Assembly (NCBI GenBank): GCA_001464315.1
Contig: LNFK01000076.1
Location: 1-64,000 of the forward strand
Direction of reading: 5' to 3'
DNA from: Sphingomonadales bacterium Ga0077559
GTDB lineage: Bacteria > Pseudomonadota > Alphaproteobacteria > Sphingomonadales > Sphingomonadaceae
Length of the DNA stretch: 64,000 nt
Below the pieces are notes generated by a model, which did no database searches, was not told the DNA's origin, and was given only the letters and a program-made list of their open reading frames with translations. Of this stretch, positions 25,928 to 34,603 are shown piece after piece; positions within the stretch are counted from its first letter, which is position 1; the number at the start of each line of letters is the position of its first letter. The position numbers were made by a program, and so were the translations under genes.

Positions 25928-27323
25928 GTCCGACGACTACCCCTTCAACGATCCGCGCGTCCTAGCCGAGGAGCGTCCCGGCGACAACGCCCAAGCCATG
26001 AGCGTGTCCGAATTATCGTCGGCACTGAAGCGCACCGTCGAGGACCGCTTTGGCCATGTCCGTGTGCGTGGCGAGATTTCCGGATTCAAGCGCGCGGCGT
26101 CGGGGCATATCTATTTCAGCCTGAAGGACGAAAATGCACGCCTCGATGCGGTAATGTGGAAGGGCAGCGCGGCTCGCTTGCCGTTCGCGCCCGAGGATGG
26201 GCTAGAGGTTATCGCGACCGGAAAGCTCACGACCTATGCCGGGCGGTCGAATTACCAGATTGTCGTCGAAACCCTTGAGGTTGCGGGCGAAGGCGCGATG
26301 ATGCTGCTGTTCGAAAAGTTAAAGGCTCGGCTCGCGGCGGAAGGTCTGTTCGATCTGGCACGCAAAAAAGCAATGCCATCGCTGCCGCGTGTCATTGGAG
26401 TCGTGACCTCGCCCACCGGCGCGGTCATCCGCGATATCCTCCACCGCCTCGCTGACCGCTTTCCAAGCCATGTGATCGTCTGGCCAGTGCTGGTGCAGGG
26501 CGAGGGCGCGGCGGTTCAGATTGCCAAAGCGGTCAACGGATTTTCGGCGATGCCTGCGAACGGCCCGACCCCGCGGCCCGATCTGGTGATCGTCGCACGC
26601 GGTGGTGGATCGATTGAAGACCTATGGGCATTCAACGAAGAAGCCGTCGTTCGCGCCGTCGCCGATTGCACCATCCCGATTATCTCCGCCGTCGGGCACG
26701 AAACCGACACGACGCTTTGCGATTTCGCCGCCGATTTGCGCGCGCCGACACCCACAGCAGCCGCTGAAATCGCGGTTCCAGTAAGAAGCGAACTTTTGGA
26801 GCGCCTCGGACAGATAACGCTGCGCATGTCGGGCGCGGTCCGGCGGCATGTCGACCGCGCTGCCGAACGGCTCGAGGGGCAGCGTCGTTTGATGCCGAAG
26901 CTTGGCGACCTGGCCGCGCCGCATCAGCAACGCACTGACGAGCTTGCCGAACGCTTGCGGCAATCGCTGCGCACGCGGGCGGGCAAGGCCGAACTGGCTT
27001 TTTCTGTCCCTGCGCAAATGTTGCATCCGCGCCTGCTCGTCCGGCGAATCGAGCAAGGCCAGCAGCGGCTCGATGCGCTATCGCGGCTTCAGGGAAGCCT
27101 GCATCCCGAAGCGCCGCTCAAGCGCGGTTTTGCCCGCGTGACCGATGCGAGTGGGAAAACGATCATGTCACGCGATGCGGCGGTTGCAGCTAGTGAAGTC
27201 GGTTTGCGCTTTGCCGATGGTGAGGTTGCGGCACTGGTTCATGGCGGCACGCCTACGCCAAGAACGGCACCGGCCAAGGCGGCAAAGCCCGCCCCAAATC
27301 AGGGCAATCTGTTCGACGGCTAA
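25926..27323 (+). CDS. xseA: exodeoxyribonuclease VII large subunit
   Basis: From ATG 25926 ([20 protein letters not shown]) the protein has 465 residues, a usual length. Upstream in-frame ATGs run antisense to purD. It shows the OB-fold region ([33 protein letters not shown]), [35 protein letters not shown] and [28 protein letters not shown] in two stretches. ExoVII degrades single-stranded DNA to oligonucleotides; the small subunit xseB is not in the window. The start overlaps the purD start on the opposite strand by two bases. Confidence 0.95.
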   Translation: MSDDYPFNDPRVLAEERPGDNAQAMSVSELSSALKRTVEDRFGHVRVRGEISGFKRAASGHIYFSLKDENARLDAVMWKGSAARLPFAPEDGLEVIATGKLTTYAGRSNYQIVVETLEVAGEGAMMLLFEKLKARLAAEGLFDLARKKAMPSLPRVIGVVTSPTGAVIRDILHRLADRFPSHVIVWPVLVQGEGAAVQIAKAVNGFSAMPANGPTPRPDLVIVARGGGSIEDLWAFNEEAVVRAVADCTIPIISAVGHETDTTLCDFAADLRAPTPTAAAEIAVPVRSELLERLGQITLRMSGAVRRHVDRAAERLEGQRRLMPKLGDLAAPHQQRTDELAERLRQSLRTRAGKAELAFSVPAQMLHPRLLVRRIEQGQQRLDALSRLQGSLHPEAPLKRGFARVTDASGKTIMSRDAAVAASEVGLRFADGEVAALVHGGTPTPRTAPAKAAKPAPNQGNLFDG

Positions 27324-27366
27324 GCCGGTTATTGCCCGTTCAGCCGCTTTGCGCCATAATGCCCCG

Positions 27367-27570
27367 ATGTTGATGATGAAAAATAACAAGGTCGCCCGCC
27401 TGCATTATATGGCCAACGGGTTCCGGCTCCTCAGTCCCGGCGATCATGTGCTGTGCGCGGTAACGGGCAAGGCAATCCCGCTCGATGAACTTCGCTATTG
27501 GAGCGTGATTCGGCAGGAAGCCTATGCCAGTGCCGAAATCTCGACGCGGGCCACACTCGGCAAAGCATGA
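27367..27570 (+). CDS. DUF2093 small protein
   Basis: The 67-residue protein from ATG 27367 matches the DUF2093 pattern, including ARLHYMANGFRLLSPGDHV, LCAVTGKAIPLDELRYWSV and RQEAYAS. A longer frame from 27145 is mostly antisense-like extension within xseA. The family is found in Alphaproteobacteria and has no known function. It lies 43 bases after xseA, a recurrent neighbour in this group, and overlaps the M23 gene by 4 bases (ATGA). Confidence 0.85.
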   Translation: MLMMKNNKVARLHYMANGFRLLSPGDHVLCAVTGKAIPLDELRYWSVIRQEAYASAEISTRATLGKA

Positions 27571-28487
27571 CGATAGTGCGCGGTCGCGGGTCGATAATGC
27601 TGGCAACGTTCGCTGCGATTGCTAGCTGTTCCGCGACGCCGCCAAAAGCCGCCGCGCCATCCAGGCTACCCCAACTGCCGGTCGAATCGTCACCCCGGCT
27701 GATTGTCGATATCGCCTCCGAGACACGGCCAGCCGATTTCTGGTTATCGGGCACGGCGGTTCAAGGCGGCCTGATGACCGGGCAAGCCCCGCGCGGCGCG
27801 CGTGCAGTCATTTTTAACGGCACCGAATTGCCAATGACGCCAGACGGATTTTTCATAATCGGTTTCGACCGCGATGCGGAGAATAGTGCGAGCCTTGTCG
27901 CCATCACTTCGGATGGCCGCCGCACCGAACGCTATTTGCCGGTGTCGCCGGGCAATTGGCGCATCGAAAATGTCGCCGCCAATCCGGTCGGCGGCGCCAA
28001 AACAAGCGCGGAATTTCAGGCGCGGCGTGGTCCGGAACTCGCCCAGATCAATGCCGCGCGCGCCATCCGTAGCAACGCCGAAGGCTGGCGACAGGAATTT
28101 GTCAGGCCTGTCGCGGGCCGGATCTCGGGCCTGTTTGGCGCGCAGCGGATCTACAATGGCACACCTGGAAGCTATCATAGCGGGATGGACATCGCTGCTC
28201 CTTCGGGTGCCATCTTCGTCACGCCCGCCGACGGTGTCGTCACGCTGGCCGCTGACGTGCCGTTTACGCTTGAGGGCAAATTGTTGATGATCGATCACGG
28301 CATGGGGCTGAACAGCGCGTTTTTGCACGGATCGGAATTGTTCGTGAAAGTCGGCGATATCGTCCGTCAGGGCCAGCCTATTGGTAAAGTCGGCGCAACA
28401 GGGCGCGCCAGCGGACCGCATCTGCATTGGGGGATGAAATGGAACAGCGCGCGGGTTGATCCGAAGCTGCTGATCCCTGCGGGCTAG
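27567..28487 (+). CDS. M23 metallopeptidase lipoprotein
   Basis: Start ATG 27567 overlaps the DUF2093 stop (ATGA), giving 306 residues. The N-terminus (MTIVRGRGSIMLATFAAIAS then CSATPP) is a signal peptide with a lipobox, so the protein is probably anchored in the periplasm. The C-terminal LytM domain has the zinc/active-site segments YHSGMDIAAPSG and GPHLHWGMKW. M23 enzymes cut peptidoglycan cross-bridges; related proteins regulate cell separation. The stop codon shares CTAG with the convergent gene. Confidence 0.9.
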   Translation: MTIVRGRGSIMLATFAAIASCSATPPKAAAPSRLPQLPVESSPRLIVDIASETRPADFWLSGTAVQGGLMTGQAPRGARAVIFNGTELPMTPDGFFIIGFDRDAENSASLVAITSDGRRTERYLPVSPGNWRIENVAANPVGGAKTSAEFQARRGPELAQINAARAIRSNAEGWRQEFVRPVAGRISGLFGAQRIYNGTPGSYHSGMDIAAPSGAIFVTPADGVVTLAADVPFTLEGKLLMIDHGMGLNSAFLHGSELFVKVGDIVRQGQPIGKVGATGRASGPHLHWGMKWNSARVDPKLLIPAG

Positions 28488-29017
28488 TTGACCCGCTTCA
28501 TCCGTATCGCCCGCTGACCGTCGATATTAGCAAAATAGCTGCCCATCGCGGCGGCCCGTATTTTGACTTCCATACCGTTTTTGGGATTTTTGCGTAACAC
28601 CGTTGTGTCGATCTGCGTCCAGCGCGCGCCATCCTCGAGCACGATGGTCCATTTGCCGTAATTCGCCATATAAGCCGAGTCGATTTTGGCGACGAGTTCG
28701 AAATCTTCTTCCTCTTTGCCGTCATTACCGAATATCTTGAGCTTGGGGATGGAAAAGCCGAACAGTCCCTTGCGCGCCTCTTTCATTGATGCCTTGTCAG
28801 CCAAGACCAGCTCGTCGCTTTTCTCGGCCTCATCGATAGCTGCAACCTTGTCGTCATAGCATGCCAGCCGCGCCGTGGGATCAGCAACAGTCCTGCAATT
28901 TACGAGTTCTTCGAACACTGGCGGCCGCGATTGCGTTAAGGTATCGGTTTTGCCTAAGACCGCAGCACCGGGCAACAAAATGCCGCCTGCCAATATCAAT
29001 CGCCAATGAATACGCAT
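28484..29017 (-). CDS. exported protein of unknown function
   Basis: I place the start at ATG 29017, preceded by AGGAAAGG, giving 177 residues; a frame from 29122 lacks a ribosome-binding site. The N-terminus (MRIHWRLILAGGILLPGAAVLG) is a signal peptide. The mature protein has NCRTVADPTARLACYD and a C-terminal strand-rich part. The C-R-x-x-x-D-x-x-x-R-L-x-C-Y-D motif is common in exported Alphaproteobacteria proteins, but the function is unknown. It ends at a CTAG shared with the convergent M23 gene. Confidence 0.75.
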   Translation of the reverse strand: MRIHWRLILAGGILLPGAAVLGKTDTLTQSRPPVFEELVNCRTVADPTARLACYDDKVAAIDEAEKSDELVLADKASMKEARKGLFGFSIPKLKIFGNDGKEEEDFELVAKIDSAYMANYGKWTIVLEDGARWTQIDTTVLRKNPKNGMEVKIRAAAMGSYFANIDGQRAIRMKRVN

Positions 29018-29102
29018 GTCGAGGCCTTTCCTATAAACAGGCCCGCGTTTAACAACCAATCGCCAACATCTGCAAGTCACCATATATTGGGCCACAAATC
29101 GA

Positions 29103-31349
29103 TCAGGCGGCTTTCCAGTCACCCATAGTGCTGAACGCAGGCAGGCTCTTGGGCCGCTGTTCGCCTTCGGCGGTTGTGTAATATCCGGGCGGAAGGTTGG
29201 CGATAGGCATGCCGGCGGCTGCCATCATATAGGGCGAAATCCGTCGGCTGGTGCACAGACCGCCATTGCCGTCGTTGACCAGCCGTTCTTCAAATACGAG
29301 ACCTTGTTGGTGACCCATCGAGCGAACGACCGACGAAACCGCCAATTGTCCGTCGCCGAAATCAAGAACAAATTTGGTGCCTTTGGGGACATCTACAATG
29401 CCTTCGATCAACGCACCTGTTACCGAAAGATTGCGTAGGACCACGTTATAGCAATGATTTTCGTGGATCGCGCCGATCTTGCGGAACATCGACAACCGGT
29501 CGCCGCGCGTGACTGCCGGGCCAGAGGGGGTAATCCGCCAGTCGCCGCTCTGGCAACGTTCAAGCAGCACGTCATTGGCGACTGGCTGGCTGTAAACATA
29601 GCCCTGAACATGGCTAACATTAAGCTCGCGGATCAGATCGAGCTGATCAAGCGATTCGATCCCCTCGGCGGTGGTGTCCATATCCAGCGCGTGAGCGAGC
29701 GCGACGATTGCTGCGATAATTGCACCATTACGCGACTCAGGCTCGGTTGCGCCGCGCACAAAGCTCTGGTCGATCTTGATTTTGTCGAACGGCGCAGTTT
29801 TCAGGTAGCCGAGCGATGAATAGCCGGTGCCAAAATCGTCCAGGGCCAAACGCACGCCAATTTTTTTCAGCGCCTTGAACATGCTGTCGGTATCGGCAGT
29901 TTCCTGCAGGAACACACCTTCGGTGATCTCAAGCTCCAGAAGTTCGGGCGGTAGTCCAGAGCTTGCAAGCGCGCTTTCCACAATCTTCGGCAACATGTCA
30001 TTTGCGAACTGGATCGGTGATACATTGACTGCAACCTTCATCCTGCCTGGCCAACCTGCCGCTTGTTCACACGCTTTGTGCAATGCCCATTCGCCAAGAG
30101 CACCGATAAGATTTGCTTCTTCGGCAATGGGGATAAAGACCGCCGGCGAAATCGCACCGCGTTCGGGATGGTTCCACCGGATGAGTGCCTCAAAGCCGGT
30201 TACGACGTCGGTTTTGGCATCGACGACTGGCTGATAAGCCATCCAGATTTCATTCTTGCCCAAAGCATCGCGCAAATCTTCTTCGAGCACGCGCCTGTCT
30301 TCGGCTGCTTGCAGCAGTTCGCTGGAATAAAAACGGAACCGACCGCGCCCCCCACCTTTGGCGGCATAGAGCGCGAGGTCGGCATTACGGATCAGATCTT
30401 CGCTGCTTTGTCCGTCAAACGGACTGACCGCGACGCCGACCGACGCGCCGATGATGCAGCGGCTGCCGTCCACCGAATAGGGATGCGACAGGCTTTTGAT
30501 AATACGTTCTGCCAAATCGCCCAATGCACCGCGATCATCGACGTCCTGCAATATGATCTGGAATTCATCGCCGCCGAGACGGCTAATTTTTTCGCGGTCA
30601 CCGACCACTTTTACAAGTCGGTCAGCGACTTGCTTTAACAATGCGTCGCCCGCCGGATGCCCCAGCGTGTCGTTGACATGTTTGAAACGGTCAAGGTCGA
30701 TCAACATGACTGAACAGGCGCGTTTTTGTACGCGGAATGCCGTGAGCGTAGTGTCGAGTAATTGCGACATCCTGAAGCGGTTTAACAAACCCGTCAGCGA
30801 GTCATAAGTGGCGAGGCGCGAAGTATCCTTTGCTGTCCGGCGTTGCGCAGTGATATCGGTACCGCTGCCGCGATAACCGGCAAATTGCTTGCCTTCGTTA
30901 AAATAGGGCCTGCCGGAAACCGCCCACCATATTTCGTCTTCGCCGTTCGCTGCGGCCTGCAGAGGAAGGTCGTCAAACTTTGACTGCTTGGTCAGGATGA
31001 ACGGTAAAGTTCGCTGATGACTTGCCGCTTCTTCGCCCTGACAAAAAAGTTCGGCAAACGATGAACCGATAATTGCCGTCAACGGGCGACCGACAAGTTC
31101 ACTCACCGAAGGGCTCAAGTATGTGATCTTGCCTTCGCCGTCGGTCGACCAGAACCAGCCTCGGCCGCTTTCTTCAAAATTTTGTAGCAGTAACAGCGCC
31201 TGCTTTGAACTGGCATTGAAACTGATGGGCGCGGCGGAATCGGCCGCTGGCACATTTCGCCCCGATATCTTGCCAAAAAAGCCGCGCACGTCCGCAGGGG
31301 ATGCTTTGCCATCCTCCGGAGCGCTCCACGGAAACTTTCTTGTTGTCAT
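29103..31349 (-). CDS. PAS-GGDEF-EAL-PilZ protein (cyclic-di-GMP turnover)
   Basis: The 748-residue protein has a PAS domain (about residues 50-165; LLQNFEESGRGWFWSTDGEG), a GGDEF domain with intact SRLGGDEFQIIL (about 185-335), an EAL domain with FEALIRWNHPE, LDDFGTGYSSLGYLK and TTAEGIES (about 350-600) and a C-terminal PilZ-like segment with RNLSVTGALIEG (about 640-700). Both cyclic-di-GMP synthesis and breakdown motifs look intact. PilZ would sense the same nucleotide, so the protein may be feedback-controlled. There is no membrane segment, so the sensor PAS is cytoplasmic. The gene lies alone between unrelated genes. Confidence 0.92.
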   Translation of the reverse strand: MTTRKFPWSAPEDGKASPADVRGFFGKISGRNVPAADSAAPISFNASSKQALLLLQNFEESGRGWFWSTDGEGKITYLSPSVSELVGRPLTAIIGSSFAELFCQGEEAASHQRTLPFILTKQSKFDDLPLQAAANGEDEIWWAVSGRPYFNEGKQFAGYRGSGTDITAQRRTAKDTSRLATYDSLTGLLNRFRMSQLLDTTLTAFRVQKRACSVMLIDLDRFKHVNDTLGHPAGDALLKQVADRLVKVVGDREKISRLGGDEFQIILQDVDDRGALGDLAERIIKSLSHPYSVDGSRCIIGASVGVAVSPFDGQSSEDLIRNADLALYAAKGGGRGRFRFYSSELLQAAEDRRVLEEDLRDALGKNEIWMAYQPVVDAKTDVVTGFEALIRWNHPERGAISPAVFIPIAEEANLIGALGEWALHKACEQAAGWPGRMKVAVNVSPIQFANDMLPKIVESALASSGLPPELLELEITEGVFLQETADTDSMFKALKKIGVRLALDDFGTGYSSLGYLKTAPFDKIKIDQSFVRGATEPESRNGAIIAAIVALAHALDMDTTAEGIESLDQLDLIRELNVSHVQGYVYSQPVANDVLLERCQSGDWRITPSGPAVTRGDRLSMFRKIGAIHENHCYNVVLRNLSVTGALIEGIVDVPKGTKFVLDFGDGQLAVSSVVRSMGHQQGLVFEERLVNDGNGGLCTSRRISPYMMAAAGMPIANLPPGYYTTAEGEQRPKSLPAFSTMGDWKAA

Positions 31350-31451
31350 CTCGGCTTAATACTCTGCTGATCCATCCTTTCATGTACCCCAATGCTGTTT
31401 CTGAATGGTAAACGTTGCTGCGCGTCAGCAGAAATGACCGCTGCAATTTAT

Positions 31452-32429
31452 TCAAGTCAAGGTTCGCTCGATCAACCAGTAGCTGGCAATGATACCGATA
31501 GCGTAAGTCGCTATTTTCACGACATTCTGTTCGATGCCTGGCAGGCGGTACCGCAGCAGCCCAAGCACGCCGATTGTTGTGCCGACAATCACCAATTGCC
31601 CCGCCTCGACTCCCAGATTGAAGGTTAACAAGGCTGTTGGCACATCGCTTTCTGGTAGACCGATTTCTTTTAACGCACCGGCAAAGCCGAAACCATGTAG
31701 CAACCCAAATGCAAACGCCACTACCCATGGTATTCGTTCCGAAAGCCGGGGTATGTGCGGCTTCCGCTTAACGATTTCGACTGCCAAAAACAGGATAGAC
31801 AGCGCAATAACGCTTTCGACAGGTTGCTGGGGCAGGCCGACAAGACCCAGCGTTGTGCCAATAAGCGTGAGTGAATGCGCGATGGTAAAGGCCGTTACCG
31901 CCTTGAATACCGTCCAAAAGCCAGAAAGCAACAGAACCAGTGCCACGACAAACAGCAGATGATCATAACCAAAGACGATATGGTCGATGCCAATCACAAA
32001 ATAGGTGCGCGCCACCTGCCAACGGTCCGGCTTGGCTTTGATCATGGCGCGCGGTTCGGCGGGCGTCAGGCGCAGTGCTTGTACCGCACGGTTGAGCGGC
32101 GCGACCCGGACCAGCACATCTGATTGCGCAGTATCGAAATTTTCTAGCCCGAGAGTGCGGCCCGCTAAGTCATTTTGGCAGAATATATTGGATGTTGTGA
32201 CCACCGAACCATTGGCGATGACCCGCATCGGCGAGCCGGTGACCGTGCACCCTTTGGGCAAAACGGGGGATGTGAACGGCGTGAACCCGCCTTTCATCGG
32301 GGATTTCCAGACGAGCGTCCACTCCATGCTAGTCTGCTGGGTGAATTCGAGATAGCCGGGGCGTAGTTCATCTGCTTTCGCGGACCCCGCCAAAAGCATA
32401 GCAAAGACAAGCAGGACGAACCGAATCAC
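31452..32429 (-). CDS. HupE/UreJ-like membrane protein
   Basis: The 325-residue protein has a signal peptide (FVLLVFAMLLAGSAKAD), an N-terminal extracytoplasmic domain (about residues 20-135) and six to seven membrane segments. The motif FVIGIDHIVFGYDHLLFVV has the HxxxGxDHxLF pattern of the HupE/UreJ family of putative nickel or cobalt transporters. There is no hydrogenase or urease gene nearby. It overlaps the upstream parvulin-like gene by 4 bases (ATGA) and recurs with such a partner in Proteobacteria, suggesting a shared but unknown role. Confidence 0.82.
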   Translation of the reverse strand: MIRFVLLVFAMLLAGSAKADELRPGYLEFTQQTSMEWTLVWKSPMKGGFTPFTSPVLPKGCTVTGSPMRVIANGSVVTTSNIFCQNDLAGRTLGLENFDTAQSDVLVRVAPLNRAVQALRLTPAEPRAMIKAKPDRWQVARTYFVIGIDHIVFGYDHLLFVVALVLLLSGFWTVFKAVTAFTIAHSLTLIGTTLGLVGLPQQPVESVIALSILFLAVEIVKRKPHIPRLSERIPWVVAFAFGLLHGFGFAGALKEIGLPESDVPTALLTFNLGVEAGQLVIVGTTIGVLGLLRYRLPGIEQNVVKIATYAIGIIASYWLIERTLT

Positions 32430-33250
32430 GGCTTCAATATCTGAATGGTATAGCCATCCAGCAGAGCCTGATAGGCTTTGGCTTCGCGTTGTTTAAGGGT
32501 CGCTGACCGCCAGTCATTCTCGACCGCCTGCCGGACGTCGGCGAGTTTTACTTTTTGTGGTATCTCTTGGTTGCGCACCCGGACCAGATGCATTCCAAAA
32601 CCCGATTCCACCGGCCCAGACCACATATCTGAAGGCAATTTGGCAATCGAACTGGCAAATGCCGGGCCGAATTGGCGTTCGACCGCGCCGCGCGGCGCAG
32701 ATTCAAGCGAATTCGGCAAAGATATCGATTCACTTTGTGCGGCCCAATCCGCGCTATCGGCTTCCAGTGCTGTTAAAATAGCCGCAGCTTGGTCCCGTCT
32801 TTTATCTCCGAGGTAAATCTGGTCGAAACTGTAGGTCACATCGCGGTCAAAACGGGCTGGATATTTGTCGAGCCATGCCTGAAGCGTGGTATCGTCTGCT
32901 TGCGCATTTTCAACTTGCGCCGATGCCAGATATTCCATTTTTGACCGCAGCCGGCGGCGAATGACGGTGTCATCCTCGTCCAACCCAAGCCGCTTCGCCT
33001 CGCGATAATAGACCTCTTCCTTGATATAATCGCGGATCAGCGCATCGATTTCCCTCGGTTGGGGTGGCCGCCGCCAGGTCATTTCCCAGTTCGCAGATAA
33101 CCGGGCGACTTGCGCCTCAGTAATCGTAATTCGGCGGCTTTCCGGGTCAGCAGCCTCGCCGCGCCATGCCGAAAGCAGAAATATGAAAAACCCGGCAATC
33201 AAGAAATGAACAAGCGGTTCGCGCAGCAAGAGTCGCGCGCGTGTATCCAT
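32426..33250 (-). CDS. membrane-anchored parvulin-like peptidylprolyl isomerase
   Basis: From ATG 33250 the protein has about 274 residues; TTG 33274 and ATG 33268 are alternative starts. It has one membrane segment (LVHFLIAGFFIFLLSAW, near the N-terminus), a long helical chaperone-like region with EVYYREAKRLGLDEDDTVIR, and a C-terminal parvulin-like part (DVTYSFDQIYLG ... GPVESGFGMHLVRV). The SurA/PpiC-type fold helps secreted or outer membrane proteins fold. It is coupled to the HupE-like gene, which suggests it services that protein or its partners; this is inference. Confidence 0.78.
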   Translation of the reverse strand: MDTRARLLLREPLVHFLIAGFFIFLLSAWRGEAADPESRRITITEAQVARLSANWEMTWRRPPQPREIDALIRDYIKEEVYYREAKRLGLDEDDTVIRRRLRSKMEYLASAQVENAQADDTTLQAWLDKYPARFDRDVTYSFDQIYLGDKRRDQAAAILTALEADSADWAAQSESISLPNSLESAPRGAVERQFGPAFASSIAKLPSDMWSGPVESGFGMHLVRVRNQEIPQKVKLADVRQAVENDWRSATLKQREAKAYQALLDGYTIQILKP

Positions 33251-33510
33251 CTTTGCCGTCCAGCCCATGTCCAACGCCTATCTGGGAGCCGAATATGTTG
33301 CAAGGACCGTTGATTAGGCCCGAAAACTGCAGATTTCAGGCGGTTGCTTGCCGATCTCCGCCTTTACTGGAACCTTTCGTTCTATTTTTCGTTTAAATTT
33401 AGCGTGTGAGGGGGAATCACGACAAAGGATTGCATTGCGCAGCGGTGTTATTTCCTGTCCCCTTGCCATAAAAATAAATCATCCGCACATTCGCGGGCCA
33501 AGGAGAAAGA

Positions 33511-34524
33511 ATGGACAATCAGGTGCGGGTCCGCAACATCACAGATCTGGCACGGCTGGCAGGGGTATCACCAGGGACAGTATCCCGTGCGCTTGCAGAT
33601 TCGCAGCTTATCGCGAAAAAAACACGCGAACGTATTCAGGAGTTGGCGCGCGAACATGACTTCCGTCCCAACGTTATGGCGCGAAATCTGCGCATCAAAC
33701 GCGCTGGAGCAATTGGCGTTTTGATCCCGCTCGGCCATGAAACGGGCCAGCATATCTCTGATCCATTCTTCATCACAATGCTTGGTCATCTGGCCGATGC
33801 GCTGACCGAGCGTGGGCATGATCTGTTGCTGTCGCGCGTTATTCCGAAAGATCCCGACTGGCTTAACCGAGTGGTGGATTCGGGACGCGTCGACGGCGTG
33901 ATACTGATTGGCCAGTCCGACCAGCTTGCCACTATCGATAAGGTTGCCAGCCGTTATTTGCCGCTCGTGGCCTGGGGCGCAAACCTTGCCGGACAGGTGC
34001 ATTGCTCGGTGGGTTCGGACAACCGCAAGGGCGGGCAGCTTGCGACCCAGCATCTCATCGACCAGGGTTGCCGTAATTTTGCATTTTTTGGTGATCCCGT
34101 TTCTCCCGAAATTTCCGAACGTCTGGAAGGATGCCGGACCGCACTTGCCGCCGCCGGTCTGTCCGACTATTTGAGCATATTGTCCGTCCATTTGACCGCT
34201 GAAACCGCACATTCTGCGATCAGCAACTGGCTCGACGAAACCAAACCGATTCCCGATGGCATCATCGCTGCATCCGACGTGGTCGCGATGAGTGCGTTGC
34301 GCGCGCTATCCGAGCATGGCGTTGCAGTGCCGGGCCAAGTGCATGTGGTCGGTTACGACGACTTGGTTTTTGCCAATCAAACCGTACCGACATTGTCTAC
34401 TGTGCGGCAGGATCTGGCGGCCGGCGCAGCCCATCTGGTCGACCTGCTCTTTCGCCGGATTGCAGGAGAAGCGACAAGCTCGGTTGGTCTAGAACCCAAA
34501 TTGGTCGTTCGACAGTCTAGCTGA
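33511..34524 (+). CDS. LacI-family transcriptional regulator (orphan)
   Basis: The 337-residue protein has an N-terminal LacI-type helix-turn-helix (ITDLARLAGVSPGTVSRALA, about residues 9-28), a hinge (PNVMARNLRIKRAGAIGV) and a periplasmic-binding-protein-like effector domain. The DNA-binding start follows the ribosome-binding site AAGGAGAAAG. Such proteins usually repress sugar genes. No sugar genes lie next to it: the divergent neighbour is the parvulin gene and the downstream convergent gene is the dctD-like regulator. The 260-base upstream region has no evident palindrome that I would call an operator. Confidence 0.88.
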   Translation: MDNQVRVRNITDLARLAGVSPGTVSRALADSQLIAKKTRERIQELAREHDFRPNVMARNLRIKRAGAIGVLIPLGHETGQHISDPFFITMLGHLADALTERGHDLLLSRVIPKDPDWLNRVVDSGRVDGVILIGQSDQLATIDKVASRYLPLVAWGANLAGQVHCSVGSDNRKGGQLATQHLIDQGCRNFAFFGDPVSPEISERLEGCRTALAAAGLSDYLSILSVHLTAETAHSAISNWLDETKPIPDGIIAASDVVAMSALRALSEHGVAVPGQVHVVGYDDLVFANQTVPTLSTVRQDLAAGAAHLVDLLFRRIAGEATSSVGLEPKLVVRQSS

Positions 34525-34603
34525 ACATTTCTTACCAAGTGCGAGAGGTCGAACTGCCCGAGGGAAAATTTCCAATCCTAGGCGTAACGAACTACGGGTC
34601 GCG

